Part shown: piece after piece, positions 1 to 6,252 of the stretch
Position numbering within the stretch: the stretch's first letter is position 1
Layout of the letters: each line of letters begins with the position of its first letter
Source: Oscillospiraceae bacterium
GTDB lineage: Bacteria > Bacillota > Clostridia > Oscillospirales > Ruminococcaceae
Direction of reading: 5' to 3'
NCBI GenBank assembly: GCA_019416775.1
Contig: DXWR01000158.1
Span: 1-7,100 of the forward strand
DNA: 7,100 nt
Translations under genes and position numbers: made by a program
Notes under the pieces: generated by a model
Databases searched by the model: none
Told to the model about the DNA's origin: nothing
What the model saw: the letters and a program-made list of their open reading frames with translations, nothing else

Positions 1-6
1 TCAACT

Positions 7-20
7 GTTGATATATCAAC
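7..20. promoter_or_regulatory. Perfect palindrome, candidate MarR operator
   Basis: The 14 bases GTTGATATATCAAC equal their own reverse complement. They lie 15 bases before the regulator's GTG start and 3 bases before its ribosome binding site. A second, overlapping dyad (TCAAC-T-GTTGA, 1-11) shares the left arm. TTGA...TCAA palindromes of this size are typical of MarR-family dimer sites, and such regulators usually repress their own operon. Binding by the adjacent MarR protein is therefore a reasonable inference, but it is not shown. The promoter itself probably lies partly outside the window, so whether the site overlaps a -10 box cannot be judged. Confidence 0.6.
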
Positions 21-23
21 AAT

Positions 24-30
24 GGAGGGA
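24..30 (+). promoter_or_regulatory. Ribosome binding site selecting a GTG start
   Basis: GGAGGGA lies about 6 bases before the GTG at 36 and supports that codon as the start of the MarR-family gene. The ATG at 22 overlaps the site and is in another frame. Confidence 0.7.
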
Positions 31-35
31 TTTGG

Positions 36-479
36 GTGGAACGTAGCTTTCATATGCTTTTGTACCGCGCCTTTCACGCCCAGCGCCACTACCTGCGGGG
101 CGGGCTGCGGGAGGTGGGCTTGGAGCCTGGTCAGCCGAAGCTGTTGGAATATCTTTCCCGGTACGGCCCCTGCCGCCAGCGGGAATTGACAGACTACTTT
201 GAGATTGATTCCGCCGCCGTTTCCCGGATGTTGGACGGTATGGAACGGGGTGGCTTTATCACCCGGCGCACCAACCAAGCCAGCCGACGGTGCAATTTGG
301 TGGAAGTGACCGAAAAAGGAAAACAGGCCTACGCCGTCTGGCAGCAGCGCTGCCGGGAGATGGAGCAGGTGCTGCTTCAAGGTTTCTCTGCGGAAGAACT
401 GGAAACCCTTTTTTGCTATCTTTCCCGGATCTATCAAAACTTTCAAAGAGACAAGGAGGAACGTTCGTGCAGGACTTAA
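36..479 (+). CDS. MarR-family transcriptional regulator
   Basis: A 147-residue cytoplasmic DNA-binding protein of the usual MarR length. It has an N-terminal dimerisation helix (about 3-28), then a winged helix-turn-helix. The segment PGQPKLLEYL (31-40) opens the domain, RQRELTDYF (47-55) is the first HTH helix, SAAVSRMLDGMERGGFI (59-75) is the recognition helix, and a wing with R77, R78, R84 and R85 leads into VEVTEKG (89-95). C-terminal helices complete the dimer interface. The start is GTG at 36, chosen for the GGAGGGA site upstream. The gene overlaps the following ABC transporter gene by 13 bp, so it is almost certainly co-transcribed with the exporter pair. By analogy with other marR-ABC-ABC operons it probably represses the operon until a toxic ligand binds. 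The palindrome at 7-20 is the likely operator. The inducer cannot be read from sequence. Confidence 0.9.
   Translation: MERSFHMLLYRAFHAQRHYLRGGLREVGLEPGQPKLLEYLSRYGPCRQRELTDYFEIDSAAVSRMLDGMERGGFITRRTNQASRRCNLVEVTEKGKQAYAVWQQRCREMEQVLLQGFSAEELETLFCYLSRIYQNFQRDKEERSCRT
453..460 (+). promoter_or_regulatory. Ribosome binding site inside the regulator gene
   Basis: AAGGAGGA lies within the last codons of the MarR-family gene, 6 bases before GTG 467. It fixes the start of the first ABC subunit at 467. A longer reading frame open from 290 has no support because it overlaps the regulator by 190 bases. Confidence 0.85.
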
Positions 480-2206
480 AGCGTTTGCTGCGGTATTTCG
501 GCCCTTACCGCAAGGATATGATCATCGGCGCAGCATTGGTGGCGGTGGAGACCTTTTTTGAACTTCTGATTCCTCTGCTGATGGCGGACTTGATTGACGT
601 GGGGGTTGCCAACCACAATGTGGCCTATATCTGGCAAAAAGGTATTGAAATGGGGATCTGCGCTGTGCTGGCTTTGGTTACTGGGTTGCTCTACGCTCGA
701 TTTGCCGCCAAAGCAGCCTATGGCTGGGGCGCCCAGATCCGGGAAGCGATGTACGAAAAGGTGCAGAAATTTGCCTTTTCCAATCTGGATCGCTTTGAAA
801 CCTCCTCGTTGGTCACTCGGATGACCACTGACGTCACTGTGCTGCAAAACGCTATGAACGGCGGCTTCCGCCCTCTGGTGCGCAGCCCGATTTTATTACT
901 GCTGGGAATTGGTCTCTCCTTTTGGATGAACCCTTTGCTGGCTTTGATCTTTGTAATTTGCGCCCCCATTTTAGGGGTGATGCTCTTATACATTGTCCAT
1001 AAAATCGCCCCCATGTACCGCTGGCTGCAGCGGGCGGTGGACAAGTTGAACAATGTGGTGCAGGAAGGCTTAACTGCCATCCGCGCCGTGAAGGCGTTTG
1101 TGCGGGGAGAGTACGAAGAAGAGAAGTTTCAGGAAGTAAACCAGACCCTTACAGAACAAAGCCGGAAAACCTTCCACTATGCAGTGCTGAACCTTCCGGC
1201 CTTTCAGTTGATTATGTATCTCTGCCTGACCTTAATTATGTGGTTTGGGGGCAGCATGGTGTTGAACAATACCCTTCAGGTAGGGGACCTCACCGGCTTT
1301 TTAAGCTATGTGTTCCAGGTGATGAACTCCCTGATGATGATTTCCAATGTGTTTTTACTGCTCACCCGTTCTTTAGCCAGTGCCCGCCGGGTCTGCCAGG
1401 TGCTGGAGGAGGAAGTGGCACTCACCTCTCCCAAACAAGGCGAAAGGGAAGTGCAAAACGGCAGTGTGGACTTTGAACACGTTTCCTTTAAATATCACAT
1501 AAAAGCCAAAGAATTTGCCCTGTCCAATGTAACTCTCCACTTTGCCCCCGGTGAAACCATCGGCATTTTAGGAGGAACCGGTTCTGCCAAAACTACACTG
1601 GTGCAGCTGATTCCCCGGCTGTACGACGCCACCCAGGGCCGGGTATTAGTAGGAGGAAAGGACGTTCGCGACTACGATTTGGAAACCCTTCGGGATGCTG
1701 TGGGCATTGTGCTGCAAAAAAATGTGCTGTTTTCCGGCACCGTCCGGGAAAATCTGCTGTGGGGGGATCCCCACGCCACGGACGATCAGCTTTGGGCCGC
1801 CTGCCGCCAGGCTTGCGCCGACGAATTTTTAGAAAAGATGCCCAAGGGATTGGATACCGATCTGGGTCAGGGAGGCGTCAATCTTTCCGGCGGACAGAAA
1901 CAGCGGCTCTGTATTGCCAGGACTCTGCTGAAACACCCCAAAGTTTTGATCTTCGACGACTCTACCAGCGCAGTGGATACCGCCACCGAAGCAAGGATCC
2001 GCACTTCGTTGGCTCAGCTTACCGATGTCACCAAGATTATCATTGCCCAGCGGGTCACATCGGTGATGAACGCGGATCAGATTGTCATTTTGGAGGATGG
2101 GGCGGTTCATGCTGTGGGAAACCATAACAGTCTGTTGGCACAGGATTCGATCTATCAGGAAATTTATTCTTCTCAGTTAAAAGGAAAGGAGGAGAGTGCA
2201 TCGTGA
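467..2206 (+). CDS. ABC exporter half-transporter, degenerate-site subunit
   Basis: A 579-residue membrane half-transporter: six-helix exporter domain (helices near 18-40, 58-80, 138-155, 156-178, 242-263, 278-300), then an ATPase domain from about 332. Visible motifs are the aromatic A-loop Y343, Walker A GGTGSAKT (369-376, K375), the Q-loop in VLQKN, signature LSGGQ (473-477), Walker B ending D497, and the D-loop SAVD. Three positions depart from the ATPase consensus: Ala374 replaces the Walker A glycine before Lys, Asp498 sits at the catalytic Glu position, and Gln528 replaces the H-loop His. The signature is intact. In TM287/288, BmrCD and LmrCD this pattern marks the subunit providing the non-hydrolysing site, so it is inferred to pair with the next gene product as a multidrug or lipid exporter. 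The start is GTG at 467, overlapping the regulator by 13 bp. The substrate is unknown. Confidence 0.92.
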   Translation: MQDLKRLLRYFGPYRKDMIIGAALVAVETFFELLIPLLMADLIDVGVANHNVAYIWQKGIEMGICAVLALVTGLLYARFAAKAAYGWGAQIREAMYEKVQKFAFSNLDRFETSSLVTRMTTDVTVLQNAMNGGFRPLVRSPILLLLGIGLSFWMNPLLALIFVICAPILGVMLLYIVHKIAPMYRWLQRAVDKLNNVVQEGLTAIRAVKAFVRGEYEEEKFQEVNQTLTEQSRKTFHYAVLNLPAFQLIMYLCLTLIMWFGGSMVLNNTLQVGDLTGFLSYVFQVMNSLMMISNVFLLLTRSLASARRVCQVLEEEVALTSPKQGEREVQNGSVDFEHVSFKYHIKAKEFALSNVTLHFAPGETIGILGGTGSAKTTLVQLIPRLYDATQGRVLVGGKDVRDYDLETLRDAVGIVLQKNVLFSGTVRENLLWGDPHATDDQLWAACRQACADEFLEKMPKGLDTDLGQGGVNLSGGQKQRLCIARTLLKHPKVLIFDDSTSAVDTATEARIRTSLAQLTDVTKIIIAQRVTSVMNADQIVILEDGAVHAVGNHNSLLAQDSIYQEIYSSQLKGKEESAS

Positions 2207-4002
2207 AGCAGCTCAGTGGAAAAAAGCCCCGGGATTTCGGGTATACCATTCGATCCCTCCTTTCCTACATGGGCCGGCATAAGCTGTTGTTTTTGGCGGT
2301 GGCAGTGCTGGTGACCATCAGCTCCTTAGCCAACCTTTTGGGCACCTATATGATCCGTCCGGTGGTCAATGATCTGACGGCGGGAAGCTGGAGCCAGCTG
2401 ATCCAAGGGGTGTTGATTACGGCGGTGATTTACATCATCGGGGTGCTCACTGCCTACGGCTATACCCAAATTATGGTGAAGGCCGCCCAAAAGGTGCTCT
2501 ACGACATCCGCCGGGATTTATTTGCTCATCTCCAGACCCTGCCTTTGAAGTACTTTGACCGGCACCGGCACGGGGATATTATGAGCTATTTCACCAACGA
2601 TGTAGACACCATCTCCGATGCACTGAATAACAGCTTTGCCATGCTGATCCAATCCTTTATCCAGATGGCAGGCACACTGATCATCCTCTATCTCTTAAAT
2701 TGGCAGCTTTCTCTCATTGTCACTGTTTGTTATGGGGTGATGTTTTGGTATATCCGCTTCAGCGGCAAGCGCAGCAAAGCGTACTACGCCATCCAGCAAA
2801 ACAGCTTGGGAGATCTGGATGGCTACATCGAAGAGATGGTCAATGGACAAAAGGCAGTAAAGGTGTTCAACCATGAACAAGCCAACCTGAATACATTCCG
2901 GGAAAAGAACGAGGCCCTCCGCAAAGCGGGTACCGGTGCCCAAGCCTATGCCGGCACCATGATCCCGGCGGTGGTGAGCATTTCCTATATCAACTACGCC
3001 ATTGTGGCGGTGTTGGGAGGACTGATGGCCTTAAACAGTTGGACTGACGTGGGAAGTTTGGCCAGCTATTTGGTATTTGTCCGTCAAGCCGCCGCCCCCA
3101 TCAACCAATTTACCCAGCAGAGTAATTTCTTGTTGGCGGCGTTGGCCGGCGCAGAACGGGTATTCCGCGCTATGGATGAACGGCCGGAGCGGGACAAAGG
3201 CCAGGTCAAACTGATTTTGCAGCAAAACGGCTGGGCATGGCAGAAGGAAGACGGCAGCACCGTTCCCCTTCGGGGGGATGTGCGCCTGGAGGATGTGAGT
3301 TTTGGCTACAATCCCGGACGAATCATCCTTCATCATATCAGCCTTTATGCGAAACCTGGCCAGAAGATTGCCTTTGTGGGCTCCACCGGTGCGGGGAAAA
3401 CCACCATCACCAACCTGATCAATCGGTTTTACGATGTCCAGCAGGGCAGGATTGTCTATGACGGCTTTGACCTGCGGGAGATGAAGAAAGAATCCCTTCG
3501 CCGCAGCTTGGGCATGGTGCTTCAGGATACCCATCTGTTCACCGGCACCATTGCGGACAATATCCGTTTCGGAAAACTGGACGCCACCCAAGAGGAGGTA
3601 GAGGCCGCCGCCAAAATCGCCAATGCGGACTCCTTTATCCGCCGGCTGCCTCAGGGATACGAAACCATGGTTCGCTCTGACGGCGCCAACCTCTCTCAAG
3701 GCCAGCGGCAGCTTTTAGCCATTGCCCGGGCGGCGGTGGCGGACCCGCCGGTGCTGATTTTGGATGAAGCCACCTCCTCCATCGATACCCGTACCGAAGC
3801 CCTGATTGAAAAGGGGATGGACCGGCTGATGGAAGGACGAACCGTTTTTGTGATCGCTCACCGGCTCAGTACAGTGCGCAACGCAGACGCCATTATGGTG
3901 CTGGAACAGGGACAAATTGTGGAGCGGGGCAGCCACAAGGAATTGCTGGCCCAAAAGGGTGTGTATTACCGGCTTTACACCGGTATGCTGGAGTTGAGTT
4001 AG
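2203..4002 (+). CDS. ABC exporter half-transporter, catalytic-site subunit
   Basis: A 599-residue half-transporter partnering the previous gene. It has a short N-terminal tail, six membrane helices (about 28-50, 64-86, 145-164, 166-186, 250-276, 283-300), a linker longer than that of its partner (about 330-360, including GWAWQKEDGS), and an ATPase domain. Walker A GSTGAGKT (393-400, K399), Walker B with D521 and catalytic E522, and the H-loop H553 in IAHRLSTV are all canonical. The signature is LSQGQ (497-501) instead of LSGGQ. The hydrolytic site is therefore formed by its Walker motifs and the partner's LSGGQ, and the other site is weak. The start GTG at 2203 overlaps the upstream stop (GTGA), with an AAAGGAGGAG site (2185-2194) 8 bases before it. 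This implies translational coupling and balanced subunit production. The likely role is export of drugs or other amphipathic compounds. Confidence 0.92.
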   Translation: MKQLSGKKPRDFGYTIRSLLSYMGRHKLLFLAVAVLVTISSLANLLGTYMIRPVVNDLTAGSWSQLIQGVLITAVIYIIGVLTAYGYTQIMVKAAQKVLYDIRRDLFAHLQTLPLKYFDRHRHGDIMSYFTNDVDTISDALNNSFAMLIQSFIQMAGTLIILYLLNWQLSLIVTVCYGVMFWYIRFSGKRSKAYYAIQQNSLGDLDGYIEEMVNGQKAVKVFNHEQANLNTFREKNEALRKAGTGAQAYAGTMIPAVVSISYINYAIVAVLGGLMALNSWTDVGSLASYLVFVRQAAAPINQFTQQSNFLLAALAGAERVFRAMDERPERDKGQVKLILQQNGWAWQKEDGSTVPLRGDVRLEDVSFGYNPGRIILHHISLYAKPGQKIAFVGSTGAGKTTITNLINRFYDVQQGRIVYDGFDLREMKKESLRRSLGMVLQDTHLFTGTIADNIRFGKLDATQEEVEAAAKIANADSFIRRLPQGYETMVRSDGANLSQGQRQLLAIARAAVADPPVLILDEATSSIDTRTEALIEKGMDRLMEGRTVFVIAHRLSTVRNADAIMVLEQGQIVERGSHKELLAQKGVYYRLYTGMLELS

Positions 4003-4012
4003 TGCCGGACAG

Positions 4013-4026
4013 AGGCAAAATTGCCT
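4013..4026. repeat. Short inverted repeat after the ABC operon
   Basis: AGGCAA and TTGCCT flank a two-base AA centre, with a weaker outer pairing of CCG (4005-4007) and CGG (4030-4032). There is no T-run, so it is a poor intrinsic terminator. It touches the -35 box of the next promoter and could instead be an operator or a coincidence. Nothing else resembling a terminator was seen after the ABC operon. Confidence 0.3.
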
Positions 4027-4054
4027 TGACGGAACGGAGTAGAAATGCTACACT
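4026..4054 (+). promoter_or_regulatory. Sigma-A-type promoter for glmM
   Basis: TTGACG (4026-4031), a 17-base spacer and TACACT (4049-4054), preceded by the extended -10 element TGC (4046-4048). Transcription would begin near 4061, leaving a leader of about 80 bases before glmM. A second -10-like word, TATGAT at 4066-4071, lacks a matching -35. The promoter makes glmM independent of the drug-efflux operon. Confidence 0.6.
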
Positions 4055-4143
4055 GTTACAGGAATTATGATACTGACTCTTTCCTATTTTGCATATCTAT
4101 CAATGAGAGAAACGGACTCTGAAAAGGATTGGTGAACGCGATT

Positions 4144-5505
4144 ATGGGCAAATATTTCGGCACGGACGGCTTCCGAGGGGAAGCCAATGTTACATTGACC
4201 TACGACCATGCGGTGAAAATCGGCCGCTTTTTGGGTTGGTACTACGGCGCCAACCGGGGCAAAAAATGTCAGATCGTCATTGGCAAAGACACCCGGCGCT
4301 CTTCCTATATGTTTGAATATGCTTTGGCGGCGGGACTAACCGCTTCCGGGGCCGACGCCTATTTGATGCACGTCACCACCACTCCCAGCGTGTCCTATGT
4401 CACCCGCACCGACGGCTTTGACTGCGGCATTATGATTTCCGCCAGCCACAACCCCTACTACGACAATGGCATTAAGCTGCTCAATGAAAAAGGGGAGAAG
4501 ATGGATGAGGAGACCATTCTGAAGATCGAGGATTACCTGGACGGAAAAACACCGGAACCGCCCCTGGCCAAGCGGGGAGAAATCGGCTGTACCGTGGACT
4601 ACATTGCCGGCCGGAACCGGTATGTGGGTTATCTGATTTCCCTGGCCATCCACTCCTTCCGGGGCAAACGGGTGGGATTGGACTGCGCCAACGGAAGCTC
4701 TTGGCAGATCGCCAAAGGGGTGTTTGATGCCCTGGGAGCCAAGACCTATGTGATCAATGCCCAACCCGATGGATTAAACATCAACGAAAACTGCGGCTCC
4801 ACGCATATCGAAGTGCTGCGGAAATTTGTGTTGGAAAACCAGTTGGACGTTGGCTTTGCCTATGACGGTGACGCTGACCGCTGCATCGCTGTGGCGGAAG
4901 ACGGTCGAATCATTGACGGCGACCTGATCCTCTATATTTACGGCTGCTATATGAAGGAGAAGGGCAAGCTCACCAACAACACGGTGGTCACCACAGTAAT
5001 GTCCAATTTCGGGTTATACAAAGCCTTTGACGAAGCCGGAATCCAATATGAAAAAACTGCGGTAGGGGATAAGTACGTCTACGAAAATATGGTGAAGAAC
5101 GGCCACCGCATCGGCGGCGAACAGTCCGGCCACATTATCTTCAGCAAATACGCCACCACCGGCGACGGCATTATGACTTCCATTAAGCTGATGGAAGTGA
5201 TGCTGGCCAAAAAGCTGCCCCTGTCCAAACTGGCGGAGCCGGTGAAGATCTATCCTCAGGTGCTGAAAAATGTCCGGGTGAAGAGTAAGCCGGAAGCCCA
5301 GAACGATCCCGATGTCCAAAAGGCAGTGGAAGAGGTAGCTCAGGCTCTGGGAGATGACGGCCGAATTCTGGTGCGGGAAAGCGGCACCGAACCGGTGATC
5401 CGGGTGATGGTGGAAGCCTCTTCTAAGGAGCTTTGCGAAAAGTATGTCAACCAGGTCATTGATGTGATCTGCTCCAAAGGCCATGTAGATTTAGCCAACG
5501 CATAA
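4144..5505 (+). CDS. glmM: Phosphoglucosamine mutase GlmM
   Basis: Converts glucosamine-6-phosphate to glucosamine-1-phosphate in the cytoplasm, the step before GlmU makes UDP-GlcNAc for peptidoglycan. The 453-residue protein has all four alpha-D-phosphohexomutase domains. The N-terminus GKYFGTDGFRG is typical. The active-site loop ISASHNP carries phosphoserine S101. The magnesium loop DGDADR is at 241-246, the sugar-binding loop GGEQSGH at 324-330, and the phosphate-binding loop RESGTEPVIR at 411-420. All key residues are present and the length is normal. The ATG at 4144 is preferred because it gives the family's usual N-terminus and because GGTGA (4131-4135), which can pair with the 16S tail, lies 8 bases before it. 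In-frame TTG 4129 and GTG 4132 are alternatives, but they sit almost on top of the AAAGGA at 4123-4128. It has its own promoter and is not obviously functionally linked to its neighbours. Confidence 0.95.
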   Translation: MGKYFGTDGFRGEANVTLTYDHAVKIGRFLGWYYGANRGKKCQIVIGKDTRRSSYMFEYALAAGLTASGADAYLMHVTTTPSVSYVTRTDGFDCGIMISASHNPYYDNGIKLLNEKGEKMDEETILKIEDYLDGKTPEPPLAKRGEIGCTVDYIAGRNRYVGYLISLAIHSFRGKRVGLDCANGSSWQIAKGVFDALGAKTYVINAQPDGLNINENCGSTHIEVLRKFVLENQLDVGFAYDGDADRCIAVAEDGRIIDGDLILYIYGCYMKEKGKLTNNTVVTTVMSNFGLYKAFDEAGIQYEKTAVGDKYVYENMVKNGHRIGGEQSGHIIFSKYATTGDGIMTSIKLMEVMLAKKLPLSKLAEPVKIYPQVLKNVRVKSKPEAQNDPDVQKAVEEVAQALGDDGRILVRESGTEPVIRVMVEASSKELCEKYVNQVIDVICSKGHVDLANA

Positions 5506-5515
5506 ACTTAAATCA

Positions 5516-5553
5516 GCGCCCTCTTGCCCGCAGACTTATGGGGAAGGGGGTGT
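5516..5553 (+). terminator. Candidate hairpin terminator after glmM
   Basis: Starting 10 bases after the glmM stop, the segment 5516-5529 (CCCTCTT then CCC) can pair with 5540-5553 (GGGG-AA-GGGGG), with one mismatch and a few G-U pairs, around a 10-base loop. The T-run after it is weak (TGTTT), so efficiency is uncertain. An alternative stem, CCGCAGA (5528-5534) with TCTGCGG (5555-5561), competes for part of the same bases. Either could close the glmM transcript before the bioY promoter. Confidence 0.45.
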
Positions 5554-5568
5554 TTCTGCGGCATCAAT

Positions 5569-5607
5569 CCTATTGTCAACCGATTTAATTTTTAAGTTGA
5601 CAATAGG
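5569..5607. promoter_or_regulatory. Probable BirA (biotin repressor) operator
   Basis: The 12-base arms CCTATTGTCAAC (5569-5580) and GTTGACAATAGG (5596-5607) are exact reverse complements separated by an AT-rich 15-base spacer. The form TTGT-x-AAC, about 15 bases, GTT-x-ACAA is that of BirA sites upstream of biotin synthesis and uptake genes in Firmicutes, and the gene downstream is bioY. The right arm contains the whole -35 box, so bound biotinyl-AMP-loaded BirA would block RNA polymerase when biotin is plentiful. The assignment rests on the motif and context; birA is not in the window. Confidence 0.85.
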
Positions 5608-5626
5608 GGAGCCAAAATGATATACT
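5598..5626 (+). promoter_or_regulatory. Near-consensus sigma-A promoter for bioY
   Basis: A perfect TTGACA (5598-5603), exactly 17 bases, then TATACT (5621-5626), with the extended TGA element directly before the -10. The predicted start is near 5633, giving a leader of about 26 bases that holds only the ribosome binding site. A promoter this strong fits a gene kept off by a repressor, and its -35 lies inside the operator arm. Confidence 0.85.
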
Positions 5627-5645
5627 GTTTTCAAAATCAAACCCT

Positions 5646-5652
5646 AGGAGGG
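5646..5652 (+). promoter_or_regulatory. Ribosome binding site of bioY
   Basis: AGGAGGG lies 6 bases before ATG 5659 and decides that start. An in-frame ATG at 5617 lies upstream of the -10 box and of the predicted transcription start, so it cannot be used from this promoter. Confidence 0.85.
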
Positions 5653-5658
5653 CATTTT

Positions 5659-6252
5659 ATGGAAACAGCATCTCGTCCCCATGCTCGATTAAAGAGTATG
5701 GTGTTTGTGGCTTTGATGGCCGCCTTTCTCTGCATCTTTTCCCCCATCTCCATTCCGCTTCCCTTGGTTCCTATTACCCTGCAGACCTTTGCCGTATTTG
5801 TAGCATCCGCATTGCTGGGCTGGAAAAAAGGAACGATTGCGGTTTTTATTTATTTGTTGGTGGGGCTGATCGGCATACCGGTGTTTTCCGGTTGGACCGG
5901 AGGCTTTTCCAGTTTTGCCACTCCCAGCAGCGGCTACATAATTGGGTTTCTCTTCACGGCTTTCGTGACCGGTTTTTTCATTGACCGCTTTTCCCATCGC
6001 TTTTGGATGTATCCGGTGGCTATGATTGCAGGATTGGCAGTTTGTTACCTCTTTGGAACCGTTTGGTTTTTGATTTACATGAATGTTTGGATGGCTACCC
6101 CGTATACTCTTTGGCAGGCTCTGCTGGTTTGCGTAATTCCTTTTTTGATCGGAGACGCCATTAAGATTGCCGCAGCTACGGCACTGTGCTGCCCTTTGCG
6201 CAAGCAATTAGTGCGCAGCGGCGTTTTGTCGGAAAGGAGAAAACAATCATGA
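5659..6252 (+). CDS. bioY: Biotin transporter BioY (ECF S-component)
   Basis: A 197-residue integral membrane protein that captures biotin for uptake by an energy-coupling-factor transporter. About six membrane segments are visible (near 12-30, 38-55, 58-75, 90-108, 117-138, 154-176). Family hallmarks are present: IPLPLVPITLQTF (32-44) leading into helix 2, LLGWKKG (52-58), the YLLVGLIGIPVF stretch (65-76), the glycine-rich loop WTGGF with a following P-SSGYIIGF (79-97), and D166 in the last helix. Length is normal. No bioM/bioN or ecfA/ecfT is adjacent, so it probably uses a shared ECF module encoded elsewhere, as group II S-components do. It is preceded by a BirA-type operator and strong promoter, implying repression by biotin. 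Its stop overlaps the next gene's start (ATGA). Confidence 0.95.
   Translation: METASRPHARLKSMVFVALMAAFLCIFSPISIPLPLVPITLQTFAVFVASALLGWKKGTIAVFIYLLVGLIGIPVFSGWTGGFSSFATPSSGYIIGFLFTAFVTGFFIDRFSHRFWMYPVAMIAGLAVCYLFGTVWFLIYMNVWMATPYTLWQALLVCVIPFLIGDAIKIAAATALCCPLRKQLVRSGVLSERRKQS

Noticed and set aside
290..466. N-terminal extension of the first ABC subunit from an ATG at 290
   Set aside because: It lies entirely inside the regulator gene in another frame, its residues resemble no transporter sequence, and a strong ribosome binding site marks GTG 467.
3031..3699. 222-codon open frame on the minus strand
   Set aside because: It lies antisense to the conserved ATPase and membrane domain of the second ABC subunit, has no recognisable motif and no ribosome binding site, and is a shadow of a GC-rich coding region. 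The other minus-strand frames were rejected on the same grounds.
4061..4143. Regulatory RNA (glmS-ribozyme-like element) in the glmM leader
   Set aside because: The leader is only about 80 bases and shows no conserved core or strong pairing; the glmS ribozyme is associated with glmS, not glmM.
5569..5607. Inverted repeat before bioY as an intrinsic terminator or riboswitch
   Set aside because: There is no T-run after the right arm, the repeat lies upstream of the predicted transcription start, and its half-sites fit a BirA operator better.
5617..5658. Upstream in-frame start for bioY at 5617
   Set aside because: It precedes the -10 box, so it would not be in the transcript from the predicted promoter; ATG 5659 has an excellent ribosome binding site.
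6186..6248. N-terminal extension of the DUF1284 protein into bioY
   Set aside because: The family N-terminus (MI-x-LRPHH) begins exactly at ATG 6249, which has its own ribosome binding site.
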